Below are positions 49,602 through 58,421 of a stretch of DNA of 64,000 bases, piece after piece. Within the stretch, counting starts at the first letter, position 1, and every line of letters starts with the position of its first letter. Origin of the DNA: Pseudomonas nitroreducens (GTDB taxonomy: Bacteria > Pseudomonadota > Gammaproteobacteria > Pseudomonadales > Pseudomonadaceae); the NCBI RefSeq assembly GCF_014204515.1, contig NZ_JACHLI010000012.1:1-64000 (forward strand). Direction: 5' to 3'. Under the pieces are notes generated by a model. The model was not told the DNA's origin. It was given only the letters and a program-made list of their open reading frames with translations, and made no database searches. The position numbers and the translations under genes are program-made.

Positions 49602-49764
49602 GGCCGGCCTCCATAGGGATGGCCGATGCCGCCGCCGGTGGGCGGTGAGGTGCAAGGCATAGGATTGGACTCGGGTATTTGCGACCGAGTCTAGGGAAGG
49701 GCTTGGGTTGTGAAAATTGAAATGATTGCAGCTAATCAGTGCGTCTGGTGCACTTATTGGGCGA

Positions 49765-50688
49765 TCAGCTCAGCAGGCCCGAACTCTCTCGTAATTCGAT
49801 GCACACGCGCTTTACCGTCTGCCGCAGCCAGCTGTGCGCCGGGTCGTTGTCGAAGCGCGGGTGCCAGGCCTGGAGGATCACCACGGATTTCAGCGGCAGC
49901 GGGATATCGAACTGGCGCAGGGCGAAGCCCAGGCGGTCCAGGCGCCACAGCGAGTGCTCGGCGATGGGTAGCACCAGGTCGGATTCCAGCAGGGCGAAGA
50001 TCGAGGAGTGGAAGGTCGGTGCGGTCAGGCGGATTTCCCGGCGCAGGCCCAGGTTCGCCAGTTCCTCGTCGATCGGCCCGATGGCACGGCCGCGCCGCGA
50101 GACGCTGATCTGCGGGAAGGAGGCGAAGCGCTCGGCAGTGATCTCGTCGTCGAAGATCGGGTGGTCGCGCCGCGCCAGGCCGACGAAGCTGGTGGTGAAC
50201 AGCGTCTGGGTGCGGATTTCCGGCTCCAGGGTCGAGGTGGCGCCGATGTACAGGTCGATGCGGTTTTGCCGCAGGGCTTCGTCGTCGAAGTCGGCCTCCG
50301 GGGCGATGCGCAGGCTGCAGCGCGGCGCTTCTTCCTTCATCACTGCCAGCATGCGCGAGGCGAAGCCGCCCACCAGCACGTTGTTCGAACGCAGCACGAA
50401 GCAGCGTTCGAGCTGATCCATGCGCAGGTTTTCCTTGGCGTTGAACAGGCGCGTGGCGTGCTCCACCAGGTCGCTGACTTCCTCGCGCAACTGCAGGGCG
50501 CGGGGCGTGGGCACCAGGTTGCGCCCAGCGCGAACCATGATCGGGTCGCCCACCGCCTCGCGGATGCGCGACAGCGTGCGACTCATCGCTGGCGCACTGA
50601 GGTGCATGCGCCGCGCGGCGCCGACCACGCTGCCTTCTTCAAGGAGGATGTTGAGGGCGACCAGCAGGTTGAGATCGGGCAGGGCCAT
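49765..50688 (-). CDS. LysR family transcriptional regulator
   Basis: A 307-residue LysR protein. The N-terminal winged helix shows LPDLNLLVALNILLEEGSVVGAARRMHLSAPAMSRTLSRIRE (over adjoining segments), then the effector domain with DIYIGATST-like LYIGATSTLEPEIRTQTLFTTSFVGLARRDHP. It resembles the NodD/NahR subgroup. It lies 163 bp upstream of the efflux cassette on the same strand, so it may be its regulator. The start at 50688 was chosen for CGGAG 7 nt upstream; the ATG at 50751 is less likely. Confidence 0.92.
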   Translation of the reverse strand: MALPDLNLLVALNILLEEGSVVGAARRMHLSAPAMSRTLSRIREAVGDPIMVRAGRNLVPTPRALQLREEVSDLVEHATRLFNAKENLRMDQLERCFVLRSNNVLVGGFASRMLAVMKEEAPRCSLRIAPEADFDDEALRQNRIDLYIGATSTLEPEIRTQTLFTTSFVGLARRDHPIFDDEITAERFASFPQISVSRRGRAIGPIDEELANLGLRREIRLTAPTFHSSIFALLESDLVLPIAEHSLWRLDRLGFALRQFDIPLPLKSVVILQAWHPRFDNDPAHSWLRQTVKRVCIELRESSGLLS

Positions 50689-50853
50689 GGCGACTCCGAA
50701 TGGGTTGGCGCGATGCCATGCATGTTCCATTGCGACGGCCCGAATGGGCAAGCGTGCGTTTCATGCAATGGTTCATTACGTTTGGCGTGCCTTTACGCTC
50801 TGCGCCCTGGCCCGAAGAATGGCGGCGGATTTCGTTTCAAGTAGGAGAAGGGC

Positions 50854-51276
50854 ATGTTCAAACGGATTCTGTTGGCCATCGACGGCGCGGCGCAGTCGCC
50901 ACGCATCATCGCCAGCGCGGCGGAGCTGGCGCGCTGCAATGACGCGCAGGTCCATGTGGTGTGTGCCGTGGACCGCGCCTTCGCCATGCCGCGCCAGGAC
51001 GCGCTGGAATACCCGCCGGCCGAGCAAGAGCAGCACGAAGCCCAGGCATTGGTGGATAACGCGGTGGCGCAGTTGCAGCCTTGCGTGGCATCTGGCGCCG
51101 TGGTGGCCGGTGATCCGGCGCGGACGATCCTGCGCGAAGCCGAGCGGCTGGCGTGCGACCTGATCGTCATCGGTCACCGGCACCTGGGGCGCATCGAACG
51201 TCTGCTGGACCCATCGGTGGGGCAGCGGGTGATCGAGCGGGCGCCTTGTCCGGTGCTGGTCGAGGTGCGCGAATAG
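50854..51276 (+). CDS. Universal stress protein
   Basis: A 140-residue UspA-fold protein: FKRILLAIDGAAQSPRIIASAAELA at the start, GDPARTILREAERLACDLIVIGHRHLGRIERLLDPSVGQRVIERAPCPVLVE (in segments) at the end, the usual nucleotide-binding G-x2-G-x9-G(S/T) region in a slightly changed form. The role is unknown. It is divergent from the LysR gene. AGTAGGAGAAG precedes the ATG. Confidence 0.92.
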   Translation: MFKRILLAIDGAAQSPRIIASAAELARCNDAQVHVVCAVDRAFAMPRQDALEYPPAEQEQHEAQALVDNAVAQLQPCVASGAVVAGDPARTILREAERLACDLIVIGHRHLGRIERLLDPSVGQRVIERAPCPVLVEVRE

Positions 51277-51292
51277 CAGCGAGGCTGCTTTT

Positions 51293-51515
51293 TGTAGGAG
51301 CGGATCTTATCCGCGAAATCGGCGTGGCGGATGGACTTCGCGGACAAGGTCCGCTCCTACCTGAATACCGTGCCAGCGCGTTCCCTCTCCCCCGCCCTGG
51401 CTGCGCGCCCCGCTCCGAAGGGAGAGGGAGCTGTCCGTGCCGGCTGACGCTAAGGTTTCCTCCTTCACCGAACGGTCCCCTCTCCCTTCAGGGAGAGGGT
51501 TAGGGAGAGGGGAAA
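51293..51515. repeat. Mixed repeat block after the universal stress gene
   Basis: A head-to-head pair of GTAGGAGCGGA units (51294-51317 and 51340-51360) is followed by CCCTCTCC hairpin units (about 51381-51433 and 51477-51515). With the terminator of guaD these account for most of the 425-bp gap; the remaining 51516-51639 shows only another degenerate GCAGGAGCG unit. Confidence 0.78.
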
Positions 51516-51639
51516 CCCAGGCACAGATTTCCGGAACAAAAACAGTTGCTCCTGTATCTGTCGGGGAACGCAGTGTTCCTGCAGGAGCGGGCGGTTCTTC
51601 AGCGGAGAAATGCGGGCGCGCTCCTGCCAGGTGAAGAAT

Positions 51640-51696
51640 GAAAAGCGGCCCCGGCGCCGGGTTGGTCCTGAGCGAGGACCCGGCGCCGCAGCCGTA
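51640..51696 (-). terminator. Terminator of guaD
   Basis: On the minus strand a long GC-rich stem (CGGCGCCGGGTCCT... facing AGGACC...CCGGCGCCG, with a small bulge) is followed by TTTTCATTC, just after the guaD stop. Confidence 0.75.
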
Positions 51697-51701
51697 AGGG
51701 G

Positions 51702-53006
51702 TCAGCCGCGGCGATGCACGTTGCGGCCGTGCGCGAAGGTTTCCTTCACGGTACGGTCGTCGCCGAGGATGACCAGTGCGAAGAGTTTCTCCTCCAGGGT
51801 TTTCGCCTGCTGCAGGCGGTAGTCCAGCAGCGGGGTGGCCTTGTAGTCGAGGACCACGAAGTCGGCCTCGTTGCCCTGGGCGAAGCTGCCGACCTTGTCC
51901 TCCAGCTCCAGCGCGCGGGCGCCGCCGAGGGTGGCCAGGTACAGCGACTTGAACGGGTCGAGCTTGATGCCCTGCAGCTGCATGACCTTGTAGGCCTCGT
52001 TCAGCGACTGCAGCTGGGAGAAGCTGGTGCCGGCGCCGACGTCGGTGCCCAGGCCGACCTTGACCTTGTGCTTCTCCAGCTTGGCCAGGTCGAACAGGCC
52101 ACTGCCGAGGAACAGGTTGGAGGTCGGGCAGAAGGCCACGGCCGAGCCGGTTTCCGACAGGCGCTGGCACTCGCCATCGCACAGGTGCACGCCGTGGGCG
52201 AACACCGAGCGCGGGCCGAGCAGGCCGTGGTGGTCGTAGACGTCCAGGTAGCCCTTGCGCTCCGGGAACAGTTCCTTGACCCACTCGATTTCCTTGAGGT
52301 TTTCCGACAGGTGCGTGTGCAGGTACACGCCCGGGTGTTCCTTGAGCAGGCGGCCGGCGACGTCGAGTTGTTCCGGGGTGCTGGTGGGAGCGAAGCGCGG
52401 GGTCACCGCGTAGAGCAGGCGGCCCTTGCCGTGCCAGCGCTCGATCAGCGCCTTGCTGTCGGTGTAGCTGGATTCGGCGGTGTCGGTCAGGTAGTCCGGC
52501 GCGTTGCGGTCCATCATCACCTTGCCGGCGATCAGGCGCAGGTCGAGCTTCTCGGCGGCGCCGAACAGCGCATCCACCGACTGCGGGTGCACGGTGCCGA
52601 ACACCAGCGCGGTGGTGGTGCCGGCGCGCAGCAGTTCCTTGAGGAAGATGCCGGCTACATCGGCAGCATGGGCCGGGTCGGCAAACTGCTTCTCGGTGGG
52701 GAAGGTGTAGGTGTTCAGCCAGTCCAGCAGTTGCTCGCCGTAGGAGGCGATCATGCCGGTCTGCGGGTAGTGGATGTGAGTGTCGATGAAGCCGGGGGTG
52801 ATCAGCGCGTCGCGGTATTCCACCACTTCGACGCCGCCCAGTTGCGGCAGCAGCTCGGCCGCGTGGCCGAGGCGGGCGACCTTGCCGTCTTCCACCAGCA
52901 GGATGCCGTCCTCGAAGTACTGGTAGGACTGCTCCACACCGACTTCGGCGGGGTCGGCGACGCTGTGCAGGATGCTGGCGCGGTAGGCTTTGGCTTGAGT
53001 GCTCAT
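51702..53006 (-). CDS. guaD: Guanine deaminase
   Basis: Converts guanine to xanthine and ammonia, feeding the xdh-encoded dehydrogenase. The 434-residue amidohydrolase has the metal motif GFIDTHIHYPQTG, HTHLSENLKEI, FAHGVHLCDGE and GLGTDVGAGTSFS with the metal-ligand Asp. The start at 53006 (MSTQAKAY) is the family start; the frame extends upstream into a repeat. It lies 147 bp after the xdhC stop, with a palindromic repeat between them, so it may be part of the same transcript. It corresponds to PA1521. Confidence 0.97.
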   Translation of the reverse strand: MSTQAKAYRASILHSVADPAEVGVEQSYQYFEDGILLVEDGKVARLGHAAELLPQLGGVEVVEYRDALITPGFIDTHIHYPQTGMIASYGEQLLDWLNTYTFPTEKQFADPAHAADVAGIFLKELLRAGTTTALVFGTVHPQSVDALFGAAEKLDLRLIAGKVMMDRNAPDYLTDTAESSYTDSKALIERWHGKGRLLYAVTPRFAPTSTPEQLDVAGRLLKEHPGVYLHTHLSENLKEIEWVKELFPERKGYLDVYDHHGLLGPRSVFAHGVHLCDGECQRLSETGSAVAFCPTSNLFLGSGLFDLAKLEKHKVKVGLGTDVGAGTSFSQLQSLNEAYKVMQLQGIKLDPFKSLYLATLGGARALELEDKVGSFAQGNEADFVVLDYKATPLLDYRLQQAKTLEEKLFALVILGDDRTVKETFAHGRNVHRRG

Positions 53007-53049
53007 CGATGTCTCGCAAATCGGATTGGCGCGTCTTGCGACGCTTTTC

Positions 53050-53131
53050 GATGGGTATCGCTTCGCTCCACCCATCCTACAAAAAGCTGGTCATGGTTCC
53101 GCAGGATGGGTGGAGCGCAGCGATACCCATC
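53050..53131. repeat. Inverted repeat between guaD and xdhC
   Basis: GATGGGTATCGCTTCGCTCC...ATCCTAC faces CAGGATGGGTGG...GATACCCATC. It is the family seen at 12624 and 58255. Confidence 0.82.
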
Positions 53132-53153
53132 ACGAAGCCATGCAGGTTGGAAA

Positions 53154-54005
53154 TCAGGCGCCGCTTTGCGCGGTACGCGCGCGGCGGCTCGTGGGTAACA
53201 GTTTGGCCACAGTGTTCTCCCCCTTACTGGTCTGCTGACCGAAGGTGGCGTTGTAGGTGGCGATGACTTCGCCGGCGATGGACACGGCGATCTCCACCGG
53301 CAGCTTGCCTTTCACTTCGCTGATGCCCATGGGGCAGCGCATGCGTTGCACGGTCTCGGCGGCGAAACCGCGGTCGCGCAGCCGGTGTTCGAACTTGGCG
53401 CGCTTGGTGTCCGAGCCGATCAGGCCGAAGTAGGCGAAGTCGTCGCGTTCGAGGATTTTCGCGGTCAGCTCCAGGTCCAGCGCGTGGTTGTGGGTCATGA
53501 CGATGAAGTAGCTGCCGGCGGGCATCTCGTCGATCTCGTCAATCACCTCTTCGTTGATCGCGCGGGTGACGCCCTCGGGGATGTAGTCGGGGAATTCGGC
53601 CTCGCGGGAGTCGATCCAGCGCACCTTGCACGGCAGGCTGGCGAGCAGCGGCACCAGGGCGCGGCCGACGTGGCCGGCGCCGAACACGGCGATGTGCGCC
53701 TGGGGCTGGCCCATGGGCTCGAACAGCAGCACGGTGGCGCCGCCGCAGCACTGGCCGAGGCTGGCGCCAAGGCTGAAGCGCTCCAGTTTCGGCTCGCGCT
53801 CGCGGCCCTGCAGCATCTCGCGGGCGATGGCCATGGCCTTGAATTCGAGGTGGCCGCCGCCGATGGTGTCGTAGAGCTTGTCGGCGCTGACCACCATCTT
53901 CGAGCCGGCGTTGCGCGGGGTCGAGCCGCGCTCTTCGATGATGGTCACCAGCACGCAGGCTTCGGCGCGCTGTTGCAGGTCGGCGAGGGCACTGATCCAG
54001 TTCAT
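53154..54005 (-). CDS. xdhC: Xanthine dehydrogenase accessory protein XdhC
   Basis: Binds molybdenum cofactor, helps its sulfuration and delivers it to XdhB; it is not part of the mature enzyme. The 283-residue protein has the family features VTIIEERGSTPRNAGSKMVV, LGASLGQCCGGATVLLFEP (Cys pair), AVFGAGHVGRALVPLL (Rossmann) and YFGLIGSDTKRAKFEHRL. The start at 54005 (MNWISAL) is chosen from the family pattern. A palindromic repeat of 77 bp separates it from xdhB, in place of the usual short gap. Confidence 0.95.
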   Translation of the reverse strand: MNWISALADLQQRAEACVLVTIIEERGSTPRNAGSKMVVSADKLYDTIGGGHLEFKAMAIAREMLQGREREPKLERFSLGASLGQCCGGATVLLFEPMGQPQAHIAVFGAGHVGRALVPLLASLPCKVRWIDSREAEFPDYIPEGVTRAINEEVIDEIDEMPAGSYFIVMTHNHALDLELTAKILERDDFAYFGLIGSDTKRAKFEHRLRDRGFAAETVQRMRCPMGISEVKGKLPVEIAVSIAGEVIATYNATFGQQTSKGENTVAKLLPTSRRARTAQSGA

Positions 54006-54027
54006 CGTACGAACCTCAAGGCTGAAC

Positions 54028-54104
54028 GTAGGGCGCATAACGCCTCGGGCGTTATCCGCCGCATTGGCGATGGCGGATAACGCGTTCCGCGTTATGCGCC
54101 CTAC
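54028..54104. repeat. Near-perfect inverted repeat inside the xdh operon
   Basis: GTAGGGCGCATAACG at the left and CGTTATGCGCCCTAC at the right are perfect mirror images; inside them lie GCGTTATCCGCCGC and GGCGGATAACGC. It is the most symmetrical copy of the family at 574, 14547 and 18930. It sits between xdhB and xdhC. Confidence 0.85.
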
Positions 54105-54222
54105 GGTCTGTCGTTTCGTGTTGCGCGCAAGGCGTCCCACGGTCATAGGGAGGGGCGCCGCTGGCAGGGTGGAGGACGGAAGTGGGGACGCCTCTTCCTG
54201 CCAGCGGAGCCCCATGGTCACA

Positions 54223-56613
54223 TCACGCCGGCTCGACCTGAGCCGGTGCCTTCTCCGCCTGGGCAGCTTTCAGCTTGCGCATCTGCTCCACGCCCCAGAG
54301 CACGCGCTCGGGGGTGGCCGGGGCGTCGATCTGCGGCTGGGCGCGGTAGTCGGCGAGGCTCGCCACGGCATCCTTGATCGCGCAGAACACCGAGATACCG
54401 AGCATGAACGGCGGCTCGCCGACGGCCTTGGAGTGGAACACCGTCTGCTCCGGGTTCTTGCGGTTTTCCACCAGCTTCACCCGCAGGTCGATCGGCATGT
54501 CGGCGATGGCCGGAATCTTGTAGCTCGCCGGGCCGTTGGTCATCAGCTTGCCCTTGGCGTTCCAGACCAGCTCTTCCATGGTCAGCCAGCCCATGCCCTG
54601 GACGAAGCCGCCTTCCACCTGGCCGATGTCGATGGCCGGGTTCAGCGAGGCGCCGACGTCGTGGAGGATGTCGCTGCGCAGCATCCGGTACTCGCCGGTG
54701 AGGGTGTCGACGATCACCTCCGAGCAGGACACGCCGTAGGCGAAGTAATAGAACGGCCGGCCACGCGCCTTGCTGCGGTCGTAGAAGATCTTCGGCGTGC
54801 GGTAGAAGCCGGTGGAGGAGAGAGATACCTGGCCGAAGTAGGCCTGCTGGATCAGCTCCTCGAAGGGCAGGATGAGATCGCGCACGCGCACCTGATTGTT
54901 GCGGAACTCGACGTCTTCCTCGGTCACCTTCCAGTGCCGGGCGGCGAACTCCACGAGACGCTGGCGGATGATCTCGGCAGCGTTCTGCGCGGCCTTGCCG
55001 TTGAGGTCGGCGCCGGAAGAAGCGGCGGTCGGCGAGGTGTTCGGCACCTTGTCGGTATTGGTCGCGGTGATCTGCACGCGGTCGATATCGACCTGGAAGA
55101 CCTCGGCCACCACCTGGGCGACCTTGGTGTTCAGGCCCTGGCCCATCTCGGTGCCGCCATGGTTCAGGTGGATGCTGCCGTCGGTGTAGATGTGGATCAG
55201 CGCGCCGGCCTGGTTCAAGAAGGTGGCGGTGAAGCTGATGCCGAATTTCACCGGGGTCAGCGACAGGCCTTTCTTCAGCACCGGGCTGTTGGCGTTGAAG
55301 GCGCGGATTTCGGCGCGGCGCTTGGCGTACTCGGCGCTGGCTTCCAGCTCCTCGGTCATCTCCTCCAGCAGGTTGTGTTCCACCTGCTGGTAGTAGTGGG
55401 TGACGTTGCGCTCGTCCTTGCCGTAGTAGTTGCGCTTGCGCACTTCCAGCGGGTCCTTGCCCAGGTGGCGGGCGACCGCGTCCATGATCTCCTCGATGGC
55501 GACCATTCCCTGCGGGCCGCCGAAGCCGCGGTAGGCGGTGTTCGAGGCGGTGTTGGTCTTGCAGCGGTGACCGTTCACCGTGGCGTTGCCGAGGAAGTAG
55601 GCGTTGTCGGAGTGGAACATCGCGCGGTCGACGATGGAGCCGGAGAGGTCCGGCGAGTAGCCGCAGTTGCCGGCCAGCTCGATGTTGATGCCGTGCAGCA
55701 GGCCGTCGTCCTCGAAGCCCACGTCGTATTCGACGTAGAAGGGGTGGCGCTTGCCGGTCATCTGCATGTCTTCGACGCGCGGCAGGCGCATCTTCGCCGG
55801 GCGACCGGTGAGGCGCGCGACCACGGCGCACAGGCACGCAGGTGCAGCGGCCTGGGTTTCCTTGCCGCCGAAGCCGCCGCCCATGCGGCGCATGTCGATG
55901 ACCACCTTGTTGAAGGAGATGCCCAGTACTTCGGCCACCAGCTTCTGTACTTCGGTGGGGTTCTGCGTGGAGGTGTAGACGATCACGCCGCCGTCCTCGG
56001 TGGGCATCACCGAGGAAATCTGCGTCTCCAGGTAGAAGTGCTCCTGTCCACCGATGTGCAGGGTGCCCTGGATGCGGTTCGGCGCGGTGGCCAGCTTGGC
56101 TTCCGAGTCGCCGATCTTGTGCTGGTGGCTGTCGAGCACGAAGTGCTTCTTGCGCAGCGCTTCGACCACGTCGAGCACCGGCTCAAGGTCTTCGTACTCG
56201 ATGATCGCCGCCATGGCCGCCTTGCGCGCGGTTTCCAGGCTGTCGGCGGCGACGGCGATGACCATCTGGCCGACGTACTCGACCTTGCCGTCTGCCAGCA
56301 GCGGGTCACCGGCGACTACCGGGCCGATGTCCAGCTGGCCGGGCACGTCATCCTTGGTGATGGCGATGGCCACACCGGGGAACTGGTAGCACGGGCTGAC
56401 GTCGAGCCTGGTGATGCGCGCGTGGGCGCGGTCGCTCATGCGGGCATAGACGTGCAACTGGTTGGGGAATTCCAGGCGGTCGTCGATGTATTGCGCTTCG
56501 CCGCTGACGTGCTTGGGCGCGCTCTCGTGCTTGACGCTGCGACCGACGCCGGTAGTGAGGTCGGCGCGGAACAGCGCGGCGAGTTCTTCCTGGCTCTTCT
56601 GGGGCTTATGCAT
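54223..56613 (-). CDS. xdhB: Xanthine dehydrogenase, molybdopterin-binding subunit
   Basis: The large catalytic subunit that hydroxylates hypoxanthine and xanthine to urate. The 796-residue protein has the molybdenum-cofactor contacts QEHFYLETQ, RMGGGFGGKETQ, AYRGFGGPQGM, GGTEMGQGLNTK and the C-terminal KAVGEPPFMLG with the catalytic Glu. Its start overlaps the xdhA stop by 8 bp, so translation is coupled. It is intact. Confidence 0.98.
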   Translation of the reverse strand: MHKPQKSQEELAALFRADLTTGVGRSVKHESAPKHVSGEAQYIDDRLEFPNQLHVYARMSDRAHARITRLDVSPCYQFPGVAIAITKDDVPGQLDIGPVVAGDPLLADGKVEYVGQMVIAVAADSLETARKAAMAAIIEYEDLEPVLDVVEALRKKHFVLDSHQHKIGDSEAKLATAPNRIQGTLHIGGQEHFYLETQISSVMPTEDGGVIVYTSTQNPTEVQKLVAEVLGISFNKVVIDMRRMGGGFGGKETQAAAPACLCAVVARLTGRPAKMRLPRVEDMQMTGKRHPFYVEYDVGFEDDGLLHGINIELAGNCGYSPDLSGSIVDRAMFHSDNAYFLGNATVNGHRCKTNTASNTAYRGFGGPQGMVAIEEIMDAVARHLGKDPLEVRKRNYYGKDERNVTHYYQQVEHNLLEEMTEELEASAEYAKRRAEIRAFNANSPVLKKGLSLTPVKFGISFTATFLNQAGALIHIYTDGSIHLNHGGTEMGQGLNTKVAQVVAEVFQVDIDRVQITATNTDKVPNTSPTAASSGADLNGKAAQNAAEIIRQRLVEFAARHWKVTEEDVEFRNNQVRVRDLILPFEELIQQAYFGQVSLSSTGFYRTPKIFYDRSKARGRPFYYFAYGVSCSEVIVDTLTGEYRMLRSDILHDVGASLNPAIDIGQVEGGFVQGMGWLTMEELVWNAKGKLMTNGPASYKIPAIADMPIDLRVKLVENRKNPEQTVFHSKAVGEPPFMLGISVFCAIKDAVASLADYRAQPQIDAPATPERVLWGVEQMRKLKAAQAEKAPAQVEPA

Positions 56614-58069
56614 AGTGGGTCACCCGGGTCACGGCCTGAGGGGCTTCCAGTTCCAGGAAGCACTTGCGCAGCAGGTTCTGCGCGGTGAGCAGGCGGTATT
56701 CCTTGCTTGCGCGGAAGTCGGTGAGCGGGGCGAAGTCCTCGCTCAGTGCCAGCGCGGCGCGTTCGAAGGTGGCGCTGTTGAAGGTCTGGCCGAGAAGCGC
56801 AGCTTCACAGGCCTTGGCGCGCTTCGGGATCGCGGCCATGCCGCCGAAGCCGGTGCGCACGGCGGTGACCTTGCAGTTTTCCACGGTGATGTTGAACGCG
56901 GCGCAGACGGCGGAAATGTCGTCGTCCAGGCGCTTGGAGACCTTGTAGGCGCGGAACGCCTGGCTGGCCTGCGGACGCGGGATGATCACCTGCTCGATGA
57001 ACTCGCCTTCCTGGCGCGCGGTGACCTTGTAGTCGATGAAGTATTCGTCGATCGGCAGCTCGCGGCGCTCGTTGCCCTTGCGCAGCACCAGGCGCGCGCC
57101 GAGGGCGATCAGCAGCGGCGGCGAGTCGCCGATGGGGGATGCGTTGCCGATGTTGCCGCCCAGGGTGCCCTGGTTGCGGATCTGCAGCGAGGCGAAGCGG
57201 TGCAGCAGTTCGCCGAAGTCCGGGTAGTCGCGGGCGAGGGTTTCGTAGCAGTCGGTCAGCGGCGTCGCCGCGCCGATCTCGATACGGTCGTCGAAGACTT
57301 CGACGCGCTTCATTTCCTCGACGTGGCCGACGTAGATCATCACCGGCAGTTCGCGGTGGAACTGGGTGACTTCCAGCGCCAGGTCGGTGCCGCCGGCCAG
57401 CAGGCGCGCCTGTGGGTTGGCGGTGTAGATATCGGCCAGATCAGCGATGGTCAGCGGCAGCAGGCAGCGCTTGTCGCCGCTGTTGAGCTCGGCGGTTTCT
57501 GTCGGCGCGATGGCTTTGAGCTGGGCGATGATCTCGGGCTGGGCGACGTCGAACTGGTCGGGCTGCTTCTGGCAGCAGGACTGCTCGGCGGCATCCAGGA
57601 TCGGGCGGTAGCCGGTGCAGCGGCAGAGGTTGCCGGCCAGCGCTTCGTGGGCTTCTGCCTTGCGCTCGTCGGCGGTCTCGCCGGCGGTGTTCTTCTGCAG
57701 GGCGAACAGCGACATGACGAAGCCGGGGGTGCAGAAGCCGCACTGCGAGCCGTGGCAGTCGACCATGGCCTGCTGCACGCCGTGCAGTTCGCCACGGTGC
57801 TTCAGGTCGTCGACGCTGATCAACTGCTTGCCGTGCAGCGAGGAGACGAAGGTCAGGCAGGAATTGAGGGTGCGATAGCGGATGCGCTCGGCGCCTTCCT
57901 CGCCCACCAGCTCGCCGACCACCACGGTGCAGGCGCCGCAGTCACCGGAGGCGCAACCCTCCTTGGTGCCGGTCTTGCCCAGGGTCTGGCGCAGGTAGTT
58001 GAGCACGGTGAGATTCGGATCGAGGCGGTCTTCGACACGCAGCTCGCGATTGAGCAGGAACCTGATCAA
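56606..58069 (-). CDS. xdhA: Xanthine dehydrogenase, iron-sulfur and FAD subunit
   Basis: The small subunit that carries two [2Fe-2S] clusters and FAD and passes electrons to NAD. From this start it has 487 residues: first cluster GCASGDCGACTVV, second cluster CHGSQCGFCTPGF and LCRCTGYRPI, then the FAD domain with LLAGGTDLALEV and TLGGNIGNASPIGDSPP. The start is TTG at 58069 (reading MIRFLLNREL), because GGAGG stands exactly 6 nt upstream; a GTG at 58108 has no such site. It is the first gene of xdhABC, with a clear promoter upstream. Confidence 0.97.
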   Translation of the reverse strand: MIRFLLNRELRVEDRLDPNLTVLNYLRQTLGKTGTKEGCASGDCGACTVVVGELVGEEGAERIRYRTLNSCLTFVSSLHGKQLISVDDLKHRGELHGVQQAMVDCHGSQCGFCTPGFVMSLFALQKNTAGETADERKAEAHEALAGNLCRCTGYRPILDAAEQSCCQKQPDQFDVAQPEIIAQLKAIAPTETAELNSGDKRCLLPLTIADLADIYTANPQARLLAGGTDLALEVTQFHRELPVMIYVGHVEEMKRVEVFDDRIEIGAATPLTDCYETLARDYPDFGELLHRFASLQIRNQGTLGGNIGNASPIGDSPPLLIALGARLVLRKGNERRELPIDEYFIDYKVTARQEGEFIEQVIIPRPQASQAFRAYKVSKRLDDDISAVCAAFNITVENCKVTAVRTGFGGMAAIPKRAKACEAALLGQTFNSATFERAALALSEDFAPLTDFRASKEYRLLTAQNLLRKCFLELEAPQAVTRVTHYA

Positions 58070-58116
58070 GGCTTGCCTCCAGGCTGATTCTTGTTTTTGG
58101 TAGGGCACTGGAGGCG

Positions 58117-58145
58117 AATCTATGGAAAGCTGACTTTTGAGTCAA
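58117..58145 (-). promoter_or_regulatory. xdhA promoter with overlapping palindrome
   Basis: On the minus strand TTGACT (58140-58145), a 17-bp spacer and TAGATT (58117-58122) form a strong sigma-70 promoter ending about 48 bp before the TTG start. The palindrome TGACT-caaa-AGTCA (58131-58144) overlaps the -35 box and the spacer. A 12 of 14 match is found before the purine permease. Confidence 0.75.
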
Positions 58146-58254
58146 TAAAATTTCTGTCCAAAGGGTCAGAAAGTTTTTCAGCGGATGATGAACGGTGGAT
58201 TACGGCTTTATGTGAGAGCTCGTCATACGCGTGATCGCAGGCGTTGAGCGTTTC

Positions 58255-58338
58255 GTAGGATGGGTGGAGCCTGAGCGATACCCATGCTGTCTGCGCACGA
58301 GGCGTGATGGGTATCGCTGCGCTCCACGCCATCCTACG
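58255..58338. repeat. Inverted repeat between xdhA and alkB2
   Basis: GTAGGATGGGTGGAG...GCGATACCCATG faces GATGGGTATCGCTGCGCTCC...CCATCCTACG. It is the third copy of the family at 12624 and 53050. It is the main content of the 352-bp gap xdhA-alkB2, besides the xdhA promoter and the alkB2 terminator. Confidence 0.83.
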
Positions 58339-58361
58339 AAGGGCGGTTCGATCCCGGCGGC

Positions 58362-58402
58362 AGAAAGAAAAAAGGCGGCAAGCCGGGGTAGGGCTTGCCG
58401 CC
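58362..58402 (-). terminator. Terminator of alkB2
   Basis: GGCGGCAAGCC (58374-58384) faces GGCTTGCCGCC (58392-58402), a perfect 11-bp stem. The A-run at 58364-58373 gives a T tail on the minus strand. Confidence 0.9.
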
Positions 58403-58421
58403 AAGGCGTGGAACTCGTCGA

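Noticed and set aside
49656..49764. Gap between the LysR and MFS genes examined for a divergent promoter
   Set aside because: Both genes are on the minus strand, so this is a simple tandem gap; no clear LysR box could be chosen by eye.
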